DNA of 64,000 nucleotides. Origin: Bacteroidota bacterium. GTDB taxonomy: Bacteria; Bacteroidota; Bacteroidia; Chitinophagales; LD1. The stretch is taken from the NCBI GenBank assembly GCA_016722375.1, contig JADKJG010000001.1, forward strand, positions 124,001-188,000. The letters are read 5' to 3'. Positions 46,861-55,493 of the stretch are shown in pieces. Below the pieces are notes generated by a model. The model was not told the origin of the DNA and did no database searches. It saw only the letters and a list, made by a program, of their open reading frames with translations. The position numbers and the translations under genes were made by a program. The stretch's first letter is position 1. Each line of letters opens with the position of its first letter.

Positions 46861-46959
46861 GCAATAAAATTAGTTACCCACCAATAGTCAACAAAGATAA
46901 TGAAAGGATTTCCATCAAAAAATAGATGCTGTTAAAAAGTCAAATCTGGATAAAGCGCT

Positions 46960-48831
46960 CTATTGAACGAGTGTGAACTTTTCTGTTTTATTGGTTTTGC
47001 TTGAAGAAAAGCGAACAAAATAAAGACCGGAGGAAAGCGACTGGATGTTGATGGGAAGATTGGTAACTCCCGAATTAAATTCTCTACGAAACTCTTGCAT
47101 CAATTCGCCGTGTATATTCATAACCAATACCACACCATTGGTGCGTTCATTCAATTCCACCTGTATGTTCATGTTCTGAACTCGCGCTGCCGGATTCGGA
47201 AATATCTTCAATCCCACTTTTGTTTCGGTTTGAACGCCGATGGAAGTATATGAAAACTCCTCTACCTTCATGCATCCTTTAGCGTCGGTGACCGTCACCG
47301 TATAATCTCCAAATTCGGGATAGTTGTTGAATTGATTCTTCACGCCGTTGCTCCATGAAAAGGAATAAGGAGGGGTTCCACCCGAAGGCCAAGCGACGAG
47401 ATTATTAGTACTGGCTTCTATTCTAATTGAAATGGTTTGAGGAGGAATCATTTGAATTAGTTCTGAAACTTCATTGCCCAATCGGTCCGATACGGTTACA
47501 TAATAGTCGCCTGCCGAAAGATTGGTCAGCAGAGAATCCTCAGCACCATGTGCCCATTGAAATGCGAAAGGTGGTTCACCGCTTATCGGAGTGATGATTA
47601 CGGTATCCACCGGTGCATCGGAACAAACCGGTGGAATAATTTTTACATCTAACTTAATGCTGGAAGTTTGGATGTAGCGGTAGGATGCAGGATTGCCACA
47701 AGTATTACCAAATGAAACGGGCTTGGCATAGTACTTGTACTTTTTGTTGGGATGAATGTTGCCGACATAAACAAAAGTGTCAGCGACTACGGTGTCCACC
47801 AATACATCGCGGGATACGGCGCTATTTATTGCAAAGCGGTAATACGTAGCACCCGGCACTGCATGCCATTTGAAAGTAAGATGCGAACTATTCACCATCG
47901 TATTGCCTGCCACCGGATTGATAAATACGGCAGTATCTGGAGCACTCAAATCAGGCGGAGTGTTCGTCAATAAATAAGATCGGGTTCCGGTTAGAATCGT
48001 GGTCATTTGCCCCTTCTGCATCGTACTGAACCGGTTTTGACAAGCATCGTTGAAGTAGCTCATATAGAGCGAAGGATCTATCACCGTTCGGTATAGATCA
48101 CCATTAGGATCCGTTTTATTACCGGTATAGGGACAAGGAATCCGTTGATCCAAGAAATCTGCGGGAGTGTCGCAGTATAAATCACCGGTGAAGGAACAAT
48201 TGGTGCCATTCACAAATTCTTTTCCGAAGGTGGTTTCAAAGGTGTGCATCAATCCTAAATAATGACCCATTTCATGCGGATAGGTAGTTTTATCGGCACC
48301 GATACAGTTTCGATGCAAAAATATCCCCCCACCGGTCGGATTGGTGAAAGGGAAAGTGGCAAAGCCACACAGTCCCGGCATATTGCCGTTGATATAGACA
48401 TTGATGACATCCGGCTTGTTGTATATTCCATAAGTCGTATTTCCAAGTGCCGGGTCTTCATAATTCCAGAGATAGGTGTCGGGCACAGTATCAATTCCCT
48501 GAATATAGAAACCGATATTGAAAGCAAGAAATATTTTGTTCAATTCGCAATGCCCATCGAAAATATCTTTCCAAGGGCCGCCGCAGGTTCCGTCGTCCCG
48601 TGTAATAATATGATACCAAACCGGCGCCCAAGAAATATCGTCTCGGTGAGAAAGCGTCGAAAGGTTTCGGGTTATATCTTGTTTGGAATATCCGTCGTAA
48701 TCCTGCGAACTGACCATCGCTCCACACCAAAAGGGCACGGACAATCCTTCACCATAAAAGCAGGGAGTAGTCGTTTGTGCAAAAATGGAAAGGGAGGAGA
48801 GAATACAGAGTGCTGTAAAAATATTCTTCAT
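46960..48831 (-). CDS. M43 metalloprotease with SprB-like repeats and T9SS sorting domain (tandem copy 2)
   Basis: 623 residues, same domain order as its neighbour: HEMGHYLGLMH zinc site, Met-turn LYMSYFNDAC, FN3-like segment (FKWHAVPGATYYRFAIN), SprB repeats (PPFAFQWAHGAEDSLLT; PPYSFSWSNGVKNQFNN), sorting domain (KIFPNPAARVQNMNIQVE, LSSGLYFVRFSSSKTNKTE). Lies 99 bases upstream of copy 1 on the same strand, so the pair may be co-transcribed. All catalytic residues are present. Confidence 0.9.
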   Translation of the reverse strand: MKNIFTALCILSSLSIFAQTTTPCFYGEGLSVPFWCGAMVSSQDYDGYSKQDITRNLSTLSHRDDISWAPVWYHIITRDDGTCGGPWKDIFDGHCELNKIFLAFNIGFYIQGIDTVPDTYLWNYEDPALGNTTYGIYNKPDVINVYINGNMPGLCGFATFPFTNPTGGGIFLHRNCIGADKTTYPHEMGHYLGLMHTFETTFGKEFVNGTNCSFTGDLYCDTPADFLDQRIPCPYTGNKTDPNGDLYRTVIDPSLYMSYFNDACQNRFSTMQKGQMTTILTGTRSYLLTNTPPDLSAPDTAVFINPVAGNTMVNSSHLTFKWHAVPGATYYRFAINSAVSRDVLVDTVVADTFVYVGNIHPNKKYKYYAKPVSFGNTCGNPASYRYIQTSSIKLDVKIIPPVCSDAPVDTVIITPISGEPPFAFQWAHGAEDSLLTNLSAGDYYVTVSDRLGNEVSELIQMIPPQTISIRIEASTNNLVAWPSGGTPPYSFSWSNGVKNQFNNYPEFGDYTVTVTDAKGCMKVEEFSYTSIGVQTETKVGLKIFPNPAARVQNMNIQVELNERTNGVVLVMNIHGELMQEFRREFNSGVTNLPINIQSLSSGLYFVRFSSSKTNKTEKFTLVQ

Positions 48832-48918
48832 CTTAATTTTTTCTGTCGGCTAAGTAACAAAAACCATTCGGGATTAGAAATGGCTAATGACCACCATCTT
48901 TGAATCGTGCAAAACTCA

Positions 48919-48949
48919 TTTGCATGTAAATCATTTTCGTTTAGGTTTG
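48919..48949 (+). promoter_or_regulatory. Bacteroidota-type promoter of mdh
   Basis: TTTG at 48919-48922, exactly 19 bases, then TAGGTTTG at 48942-48949: a perfect TTTG-N19-TAnnTTTG. The malate dehydrogenase ATG is 23 bases downstream, preceded by an A-run rather than a Shine-Dalgarno site. Confidence 0.85.
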
Positions 48950-48972
48950 CAACTCCTTAAAAAAAGAAAAAA

Positions 48973-49908
48973 ATGAAATTAACAGTAGTAGGTGCAGGTG
49001 CGGTAGGAGCTTCCGTAGCAGATAATATATCCAGAAGAGAACTTTGTCAGGAGCTTATTTTGTTGGACATTAAAGAAGGACTGGCCGAAGGCAAGGCAAT
49101 GGATATGAGCCAGGCGGCTACGATTCTTGGATTAGACACCAAGGTTATTGGCTGTACTAATGATTACGCTCGGACTGCAGGAAGTGAAGTAGTAGTGATT
49201 ACTTCAGGCATTCCTCGTAAGCCCGGCATGAGTCGTGAAGAATTGATTGGCACTAATGCCTCGATAGTGAAAGGCGTGGCAGATAACATTTTGAAACATT
49301 CACCAAATGCCATTATTGTGGTTATCAGCAACCCGATGGATACGATGACTTACCTAGCACTCAAATCTACTGGTCTGCCCAAAAACCAGGTAATAGGAAT
49401 GGGAGGAATTTTGGACAGTGCAAGATTTAAATTTTATCTCAGCCAAAAACTCGCCTGCTCTCCAAGCGATCTTCAAGCAGTTGTCTTAGGAGGACACGGT
49501 GACACCACCATGATTCCGATGACAGGATTGGCTTCTTTAAATTCTCATTTAGTCAGCAATCTACTTTCTAAAGAAGATTTGTCAAAAGTCGCTGCCGACA
49601 CCATGGTGGGTGGAGCTACGTTGACAAAACTAATAGGCACTTCGGCTTGGTATGCTCCCGGCGCAGCAGGGGCTGTTTTGGTAGAAAGCATTGTACGCGA
49701 TAAGAAGAAAGTATTTACTTGTTGCGTATTGTTGGAAGGAGAATACGGTCAGAAGGACATCTGCATGGGTGTTCCGGTTGTAATCGGAAAATCAGGTTGG
49801 GAAAAAATTATCGAATACAAGCTTTCTAAAGAGGAAACAGAAAGTTTTGCAAAGAGTGCAGATGCCGTGCGCAACATGAATAGTGTACTCAGCACCTTGA
49901 GTATGTAA
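48973..49908 (+). CDS. mdh: Malate dehydrogenase (LDH-like type)
   Basis: 311 residues; oxidises malate to oxaloacetate with NAD+ in the TCA cycle. The Rossmann start VVGAGAVGASVADNI, the mobile loop SGIPRKPGMSREEL (substrate arginines), NPMDTMTY and the active-site GGHGDTTMIP with catalytic His are all visible. Substrate loop Arg-Lys favours malate over lactate. Intact frame. Confidence 0.96.
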   Translation: MKLTVVGAGAVGASVADNISRRELCQELILLDIKEGLAEGKAMDMSQAATILGLDTKVIGCTNDYARTAGSEVVVITSGIPRKPGMSREELIGTNASIVKGVADNILKHSPNAIIVVISNPMDTMTYLALKSTGLPKNQVIGMGGILDSARFKFYLSQKLACSPSDLQAVVLGGHGDTTMIPMTGLASLNSHLVSNLLSKEDLSKVAADTMVGGATLTKLIGTSAWYAPGAAGAVLVESIVRDKKKVFTCCVLLEGEYGQKDICMGVPVVIGKSGWEKIIEYKLSKEETESFAKSADAVRNMNSVLSTLSM

Positions 49909-49914
49909 ACCTAA

Positions 49915-50541
49915 TTAATTTGCTATCCGCAGATTATTGCCAAAAGGAATTACCTTTTTCTGAGTAGGACCGTGTGTTCCGGTGCTTGCGGCCTCGGGTG
50001 CTTCTAAGGAATGAAACGTAATCTCTGCTGAAACCATTTTCTTATTAAATTCATAAGTTGGCTTGTCTTTTCTTGATAGCTGAAATATGTGGTCCAAGCC
50101 TGTCCATGTAGTGAACCACGCAATCGGCTCCAGAACCATAGGAATGTGGTTGATATATCGGATGTGTTCAACACTCGTTGACAAAAAAACGAGGGCAATA
50201 GAGAGCGCAAATCCTCCACTGGTCATGAAATATCCCTTGTTGCGGAGGGCAATCATCTCTTCCTGAATCCCCACCGCTATCCGATTAAAGTGAATCCGAA
50301 TATTTTCCATGATGATAGCCTCCGTGGATAAATCACGCTGATTGTCCATCAATCGAAAAGTGAATTTGACATCTGACTTAGGCTGATTAACCACCATTTT
50401 CCTGACTTCGGTCAGGAAATCTGTAGAGAGCACCCTTTCGCTATAAGTGCGCGAATCAAAATCCGAGAAAACATCATCATACTTATCAATCCAGATGCTT
50501 ATTTCCGAACTGTTTGATTGGTCATTATTCTCTGATTCCAT
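49915..50541 (-). CDS. Membrane-associated protein of unknown function
   Basis: 208 residues with no signal peptide. An acidic N-terminus is followed by a helical DUF-like region (SDVKFTFRLMDNQRDLSTEA) and two hydrophobic segments (GGFALSIALVFLSTS, HIPMVLEPIAWFTTWTG), then a polar C-terminal tail. Probably an inner-membrane protein with two spans. Not recognised. It converges on mdh with only 6 bases between the stops. Confidence 0.6.
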   Translation of the reverse strand: MESENNDQSNSSEISIWIDKYDDVFSDFDSRTYSERVLSTDFLTEVRKMVVNQPKSDVKFTFRLMDNQRDLSTEAIIMENIRIHFNRIAVGIQEEMIALRNKGYFMTSGGFALSIALVFLSTSVEHIRYINHIPMVLEPIAWFTTWTGLDHIFQLSRKDKPTYEFNKKMVSAEITFHSLEAPEAASTGTHGPTQKKVIPFGNNLRIAN

Positions 50542-50812
50542 GGGGTTCCTACCTGTCTTTTATACTGGATGATTTCTTCTTTATATTCTATACGGGCATT
50601 TGTATTATAAGTTACACAGTTTGTAATTATCACGAAAGCCGAGTAAACAAGCGGCTATTTCCTCTTCGCTAAGTTGTACCTGATATAGGTCAGTCTTAAT
50701 ATAGAATAGACTACTAAGTAGTACAATCCACCCTAAGTATTCATGAAAAAGGAGGGTTTATGCACTTTGGCCTAATAATTGCCATTTAAGTCCATAATAA
50801 AAAAATATCAGG

Positions 50813-50935
50813 ATGGATCCAATAGTCGCTTTAATAGGGATAGCAATCTTACTCGGTGTTTACCAGATTTTTTTTGTAAAAGATCTGGATAAGCTAGATA
50901 ACAAAGGAAACCCTCTTTTCAAAAAGGAGAAGTAA
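50813..50935 (+). CDS. 40-residue single-span membrane protein
   Basis: Short frame MDPIVALIGIAILLGVYQIF followed by a charged tail with KDLDKLDNK and KKEK: one hydrophobic helix and a basic C-terminus. It sits in a 428-base gap between convergently placed genes, with no strong ribosome-binding site. Composition is typical of small inner-membrane peptides. The family is not known to me. Confidence 0.45.
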   Translation: MDPIVALIGIAILLGVYQIFFVKDLDKLDNKGNPLFKKEK

Positions 50936-50969
50936 TCTTCCTTCTCCTCTAGATATCCTACTCTAATCA

Positions 50970-51542
50970 TTACAAATCATGCATCGTGTGTTTCCACTTG
51001 ATGTTGCAGCCAATGCTAGGTCGCTGATCGGGTGAAAGAGGCTTGCCGGACAATACGTTATCAAGAGCTTTTCGAATATCATAGCCGGTGACTGGCAATC
51101 CGTTTGAAGGCCGGGAATCGTCCAACTGTCCACGGTAGACTAATTTCATATCTCCATCAAATAAATAAAAGTCAGGAGTACAGGCGGCATCATAGGCCTT
51201 AGCCACTTCTTGTGACTTATCATATAGATATGGGAAAGGGTATTTTAAAGCAAGTGCTGTTTCCTTCATCCGGTCTGGGGAATCATCAGGATAAGCCTCC
51301 GCATCATTGGAACTAATGGCAATGAACTTCACTCCTTTCGGCATATAATCATGTGCCAGTTTCACTAATTGCTCATTCACATGCTTTACATAGGGGCAGT
51401 GATTACTGATAAACAGGACCAATGTTGCTTTATCTGATTGTAATTCTTTCAGCGTAAAAGTCTTGCCGGATACCGTATCGGGCAAACTAAAGTCGGGGGC
51501 ATTTGTCCCCAGAGGAATCATGTTTGAAGGAGTGCGAGCCAT
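50970..51542 (-). CDS. Thioredoxin-family (AhpC/TSA-type) protein
   Basis: 190 residues with the start PLGTNAPDFSLPDTVSGKTF, a peroxiredoxin-like core and NHCPYV in place of a CxxC, keeping a single peroxidatic-like Cys. C-terminal GRPSIGCNIKWK-type motif (here QRPSIGCNIKW) supplies a possible resolving Cys. Family members are annotated thioredoxin family protein and are cytosolic. Redox role likely; specific substrate unknown. Confidence 0.85.
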   Translation of the reverse strand: MARTPSNMIPLGTNAPDFSLPDTVSGKTFTLKELQSDKATLVLFISNHCPYVKHVNEQLVKLAHDYMPKGVKFIAISSNDAEAYPDDSPDRMKETALALKYPFPYLYDKSQEVAKAYDAACTPDFYLFDGDMKLVYRGQLDDSRPSNGLPVTGYDIRKALDNVLSGKPLSPDQRPSIGCNIKWKHTMHDL

Positions 51543-51605
51543 AAAATATTTTTTATTTCGTAAGAGTAACGAAATTAAAGATTTAGAGTTAATGAGCTAA
51601 ATAAG

Positions 51606-51893
51606 TCACCCCATCGTTCTCATGCTCCAAGCCTCCGGTCTGTCAGCAAACCATTTTTTAACCGTTTCCCAGGTACTGTCAAATAAGGGAGAGTTGCGGT
51701 AAGCCTCCAAGCTGGCTTCGTCTTTCCATTTGCTGTAAGTAAAAAAGACATTAGGCGTATTAATGTCGCGCAACAAATCCACACCGGCGCAGCCTTCTGA
51801 GGCAGCGATAAAACTTTTCCTGCGATTAAATTCTGCAATAAAGTCATCAGCCTTCCCTTCGGCGAAAGTCATTTTTACAATTCGGATGAGCAT
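51606..51893 (-). CDS. Antibiotic biosynthesis monooxygenase (ABM) domain protein
   Basis: 95 residues in the compact ferredoxin-like ABM fold: VKMTFAEGKADDFIAEFNR, GCAGVDLLRDINTPNVFFTYSKW, LEAYRNSPLFDSTW. Single-domain ABM proteins act as small monooxygenases or heme/quinone-handling enzymes. Lies 9 bases downstream of the SAM hydrolase-like gene on the same strand, so the two are probably co-transcribed. Confidence 0.85.
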   Translation of the reverse strand: MLIRIVKMTFAEGKADDFIAEFNRRKSFIAASEGCAGVDLLRDINTPNVFFTYSKWKDEASLEAYRNSPLFDSTWETVKKWFADRPEAWSMRTMG

Positions 51894-51902
51894 AGATTTA
51901 AT

Positions 51903-52673
51903 TTATCGGGCCATGATAAGAATAGGCGAATCTACTTTCAATCCCAAAAGATTCTCCGCCTTGCCTTTGTTGATTGCTACTTCCAAATAGCCGGTAGCAT
52001 TGAAAAAACAAACCAGTTCGCCTTCTTCTACGTCGGCGTATTGGGTGCTGAGGTCATTCGTACTACCGGTTCCGCTTACCTGAATCGTAAAGGGTCTTAA
52101 CGCTATAAACTGTTCTAAAATCGTGCGCGTGATATTGACTACCGCATTGCCGAAATGGTCTATATAAATCACTGTCCCGCGAATTTGACCGGAAGAAGTA
52201 ATCGGTTGAAGCAACCGAAGATTCTGAGATTCGGTAATCAGGTGTGCAAAGTCTGAGGGTTTATATTCCGTCAAAAGCAGGTTCACCACTTTGGCAATCG
52301 CTTCCTCCACAATCAGGCTGTTGTTTTCCATTAGCTCCTCATTGACGAGATAGGTTTGGTGTGGAGTCTTTTCAAAAGCAATAGACAGCAAACCATTGTC
52401 AAAGGTGATAATATAATGACCATTCACGAATGCCAGCAACAAGCGATTTCGAGCATCGGTGGAGTTTACATGAACGATATGAATCGTCCCTTCGGGGAAA
52501 TATCTGTAGGATTGACTAATTGTAAAAGCCGCTTCTTTGATATTGAAAGGAGCAATAGCATGAGTAACATCCACCATCGCTACCTCCCCCGCGTGGGACA
52601 TAATCGCGCCCTTGAGCGCCGCGAGATAAAAATCTCGCGTGCCTAAATCTGAGGTGAGCGTAAGTAGCGCCAT
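51903..52673 (-). CDS. SAM hydroxide adenosyltransferase (DUF62 family)
   Basis: 256 residues; this family hydrolyses S-adenosylmethionine to adenosine and methionine. Signature start LTLTSDLGTRDFYLAALKG, then IHIVHVNS and DNGLLSIAF, and the C-terminal YIDHFGNAVVNIT domain. Relatives of the fluorinase/chlorinase fold that use hydroxide. Intact and of normal length. Confidence 0.92.
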   Translation of the reverse strand: MALLTLTSDLGTRDFYLAALKGAIMSHAGEVAMVDVTHAIAPFNIKEAAFTISQSYRYFPEGTIHIVHVNSTDARNRLLLAFVNGHYIITFDNGLLSIAFEKTPHQTYLVNEELMENNSLIVEEAIAKVVNLLLTEYKPSDFAHLITESQNLRLLQPITSSGQIRGTVIYIDHFGNAVVNITRTILEQFIALRPFTIQVSGTGSTNDLSTQYADVEEGELVCFFNATGYLEVAINKGKAENLLGLKVDSPILIMAR

Positions 52674-52809
52674 GAAATATTTCTAGTCGCAACAAAGGTG
52701 AACGAAAAATTCAGGCCGGGTAACCCAGTTGGTGGACAAAAGTGTGGATAGATATAGTTTGCTATACAGTCGGGCTGATTACCTTTGGGCATACAAAAAA
52801 CATAAAGAT

Positions 52810-53792
52810 TTGACAGAAATAACGATTAACATTGAAGGAATAGACTCGATTGATTTTTTCGGTGTCAATAATTCCCGATTCAACTTCATCAAGAAAAGCT
52901 TCCCCACGCTCCGAATGGTTTCGCGAGGCAACACTATCAAAGCCGAAGGCGCCGAGACCGATATCGCTACGTTCAAGCAAAAAGTAGAGCGCATGGTGGA
53001 TCATATTGAGCGCTATGGCAAGTTGAATGAAGATAATATCGAAAACATCATCCAGACCGAAGGCGATAAAAAAGAGAAAATGGAAAAGGATTCATCTGGT
53101 ATCATCGTTCATGGAAACGGAGGGCTGGTGGTGCGGGCGCGGACCGATAACCAGTTGCAGATGGTGAAGGAAAGCGAGAAGAACGATATTGTTTTCGCTA
53201 TCGGGCCTGCCGGTACGGGCAAAACCTATACCGCTGTGGCGCTGGCCGTAAGAGCTTTGAAAGAAAAAAACGTCAAGAAGATTATCCTTACCCGTCCGGC
53301 TGTTGAGGCCGGAGAAAGCCTCGGCTTTCTTCCCGGTGATTTGAAAGAAAAATAGACCCCTATCTGCGTCCGCTGTACGATGCCTTGGATGATATGATTC
53401 CGCCAGATAAGTTGACATACTATATGGAAAACCGGGTGATTGAAGTAGCGCCGCTCGCCTTCATGCGCGGCAGAACGCTCGACTATTCTTTCATCCTTTT
53501 GGATGAAGCGCAGAACTGTACCGACATGCAGTTGAAAATGTTCCTGACCAGAATTGGTGCCAACTCTAAATGTATCATCACCGGCGACCCAACACAGATT
53601 GATTTACCTCCTAAAGTAAAATCTGGTTTGCTCACCGCGTTGCGGATTCTTCAACCCATTGAAGGAATCTCCACCGTGCAATTGAACGAAAGCGATGTGG
53701 TGCGTCACCGCCTTGTAAAAGAAATTATTAAAGCCTACGAAAAACTGAATGAAACCAGAGAGATTGACAATGCCACCCCTACAACACACTAA
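52810..53792 (+). pseudogene. phoH: PhoH-like ATPase, one-base frameshift
   Basis: PhoH/YlaK-type P-loop ATPase. The first frame reads GIDSIDFFGVNNSRFN, a Walker A GPAGTGKTYTAVALAV and RPAVEAGESLGFLPGDLKEK, then meets TAG. The next frame continues DPYLRPLYDALDDMIP, Walker B FILLDEAQNC, ITGDPTQIDLP and ends NATPTTH. Adding one A to the five-A run at 53350-53354 restores KEKIDPYLRP exactly. The start is probably the TTG at 52810; an in-frame GTG lies at 52729. The 3' end overlaps purC by 23 bases. Decay is unlikely; a consensus error or, less probably, programmed -1 slippage explains it. Confidence 0.88.
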
Positions 53793-54705
53793 TTTTCGTT
53801 TTCCGGGACAAACCAATGTTTATCACGGCAAAGTTCGAGATGTATATACCATTTCGGAAAAACTGGTAATCATCGCCACCGATCGCATCTCGGCCTTCGA
53901 CCATATTCTGCCAAAAGCCATTCCGCACAAAGGCGCGGTGCTGAACCAGATTGCCCAACACTTTTTAAAAGCCACCGAAGATATTGTTCCTAACTGGCTC
54001 TTGGCCGTTCCTCATCCCAATGTATCGGTGGGCAAAACCTGCGAACCGGTGCGGATTGAAATGGTGATTCGCGGATACCTGGCCGGTCATGCGGCGCGCG
54101 AATACAAGGCCGGAAAGAGAATGCTCTGCGGCGTGGTGCTGCCCGAAGGGCTGAAAGAAAACGATCCACTCCCCTCTCCTATCATCACCCCATCCACCAA
54201 AGCCGTGGAAGGTCATGATGAAGATATTTCGCGAGCGGATATTTTGAAGCGACAACTTGTGCCGGAAGATGTTTACACGCAAATGGAACAATACACTTAC
54301 GCGCTCTTCAAACGCGGGCAAGAGATGGCCAACCAGCGGGGTTTGATTCTGGTAGATACCAAATATGAATTCGGCATCTCCGAAGGCAAAGTCATGTTGA
54401 TTGACGAAATCCATACGCCCGATTCTTCCCGCTATTTCTATCTCGAAGGCTATGAAGAACGGCAGCAAAAAGGCGAGCCGCAAAAACAACTGAGCAAAGA
54501 GTTTGTGCGCGAATGGCTGATGGAAAATGGTTTTCAGGGCAAGGACGGACAAACCATGCCCACCATGCCCGATGAATTTGTGGCCACCATCACCAACCGC
54601 TACATCGAACTATACGAAACCATCACCGGCAAGGAATTTATCCGCTATTCATCTCCCGATATTTTGAAGGAGATAGAAGATAGCGTGGTGAAGTATTTGG
54701 CCTGA
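53770..54705 (+). CDS. purC: SAICAR synthetase (phosphoribosylaminoimidazole-succinocarboxamide synthase)
   Basis: 311 residues from the ATG at 53770, which fits the family start better than the ATG at 53749. ATP-grasp-like enzyme joining CAIR and aspartate in purine synthesis. Visible motifs: VYHGKVRDVYTI (ATP lysine loop), TDRISAFDHILP, EMVIRGYLAGHA, GLILVDTKYEFG (aspartate site), LIDEIHTPDSSRY. A terminator follows at 54731. No other pur genes are adjacent. Confidence 0.95.
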   Translation: MPPLQHTNFRFPGQTNVYHGKVRDVYTISEKLVIIATDRISAFDHILPKAIPHKGAVLNQIAQHFLKATEDIVPNWLLAVPHPNVSVGKTCEPVRIEMVIRGYLAGHAAREYKAGKRMLCGVVLPEGLKENDPLPSPIITPSTKAVEGHDEDISRADILKRQLVPEDVYTQMEQYTYALFKRGQEMANQRGLILVDTKYEFGISEGKVMLIDEIHTPDSSRYFYLEGYEERQQKGEPQKQLSKEFVREWLMENGFQGKDGQTMPTMPDEFVATITNRYIELYETITGKEFIRYSSPDILKEIEDSVVKYLA

Positions 54706-54730
54706 AAACCAGATTGACAATCCTAAAAAC

Positions 54731-54764
54731 AAAAAAGGCGCTCCCGGTTAGGGATGCGCCTTTT
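54731..54764 (+). terminator. Rho-independent terminator after purC
   Basis: Six A, stem GGCGC / GCGCC with inner CCC/GGG pairing, followed by TTTT. Symmetric enough to act also on the minus-strand FN3 relic that converges here. Confidence 0.8.
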
Positions 54765-54781
54765 AATGCGGAATGAAAAAA

Positions 54782-55185
54782 TTACTGGTTCAAAATCCAG
54801 ATAGCCACCGGTGCGGTGTACCCGTCATATCCTGCGTGGCTAAGTGTGGCCACACGAAAGAAGTAACGCTCTCCGGGATTCAGGCCGCTGACAGAAGCAG
54901 AAGTCTTTTCAGACTCCGTATAGCCGGGCCATACCGGGTTTTCCAGATCCTGAGTCCACTGAACAAGGTAGCCTGAGTTCTTCAGCACCTTCTTCCACTT
55001 CAGATTAAGTTTGCCGAGCGTTTTCGTGTTTGAAATCACGAGACCGGTTGGCGAAGGAAGAAACCCGATATTAGTTTTTGGATTGTTCGGCTCCATACCG
55101 CTGCTGGCAGCGATAGCTATATCTCCCGCAGAAGTGAAGTCCGCATAGAACTGCTTTCTGATATTAGAAACAAACTCACCAAAAG
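54782..55185 (-). pseudogene. 5'-truncated FN3 protein (paralog family member 3)
   Basis: From the ATG at 55096 there are 104 residues of FN3 domain (KLNLKWKKVLKNSGYLVQWT, LNPGERYFFRVATLSHAGYDG). The same frame is open upstream for about 40 more codons without a start, reading TFGEFVSNIRKQFYADFTSA then GDIAIAASSGMEPNNP. That stretch matches the IR..L/Y, GD.., I(L)SSG landmarks of the family members at 13659, 43778 and 56112. So the homologous region extends past the first ATG but lacks the first ~70 residues and a start codon. It abuts the dnaE relic. I infer a recombination break. Confidence 0.55.
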
Positions 55186-55408
55186 TTTTACGCTGAAACT
55201 AAACCTGCCTGACGTGGATGATCAGTTGGCAGCAGATATAGAAACCATACTTTCCAAATATCCCGGCAAAACAAAACTCCGCTTCAAATTCCTCGATTAT
55301 GATGAAGGACTGGAAGTGAGCCTAAACGCATCTTCCAAAAGCATTGAATTGAGCAATGAACTGCTCAAAGAGTTGGACCAGAAGCATATTGGGTATAGTT
55401 TGAATTAG
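55142..55408 (+). pseudogene. Fragment of DNA polymerase III alpha 3' end
   Basis: The frame reads LLSDIRNKLTKSFTLKLNLP, then DDQLAADIETILSKYPGKTK, LRFKFLDYDEGLEVSL and NASSKSIELSNELLKELDQK to the stop. This resembles the extreme C-terminus of Bacteroidota DnaE (the PGKTxLxFK and SNELLxxL pattern recalled from that family). There is no start or catalytic region, so it is a 3' relic of ~88 codons. Its 5' end overlaps the FN3 relic on the other strand; the breakpoint is probably 55130-55190. The dnaE match is from memory, not a search. Confidence 0.45.
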
Positions 55409-55493
55409 GTTTTAGATTTCTTGCTGAGTCGCTAAGTTGCGAAACGGCAATTAAGACGGTACCTCCTTCATAGATAAATACCAATGCCCTCTA

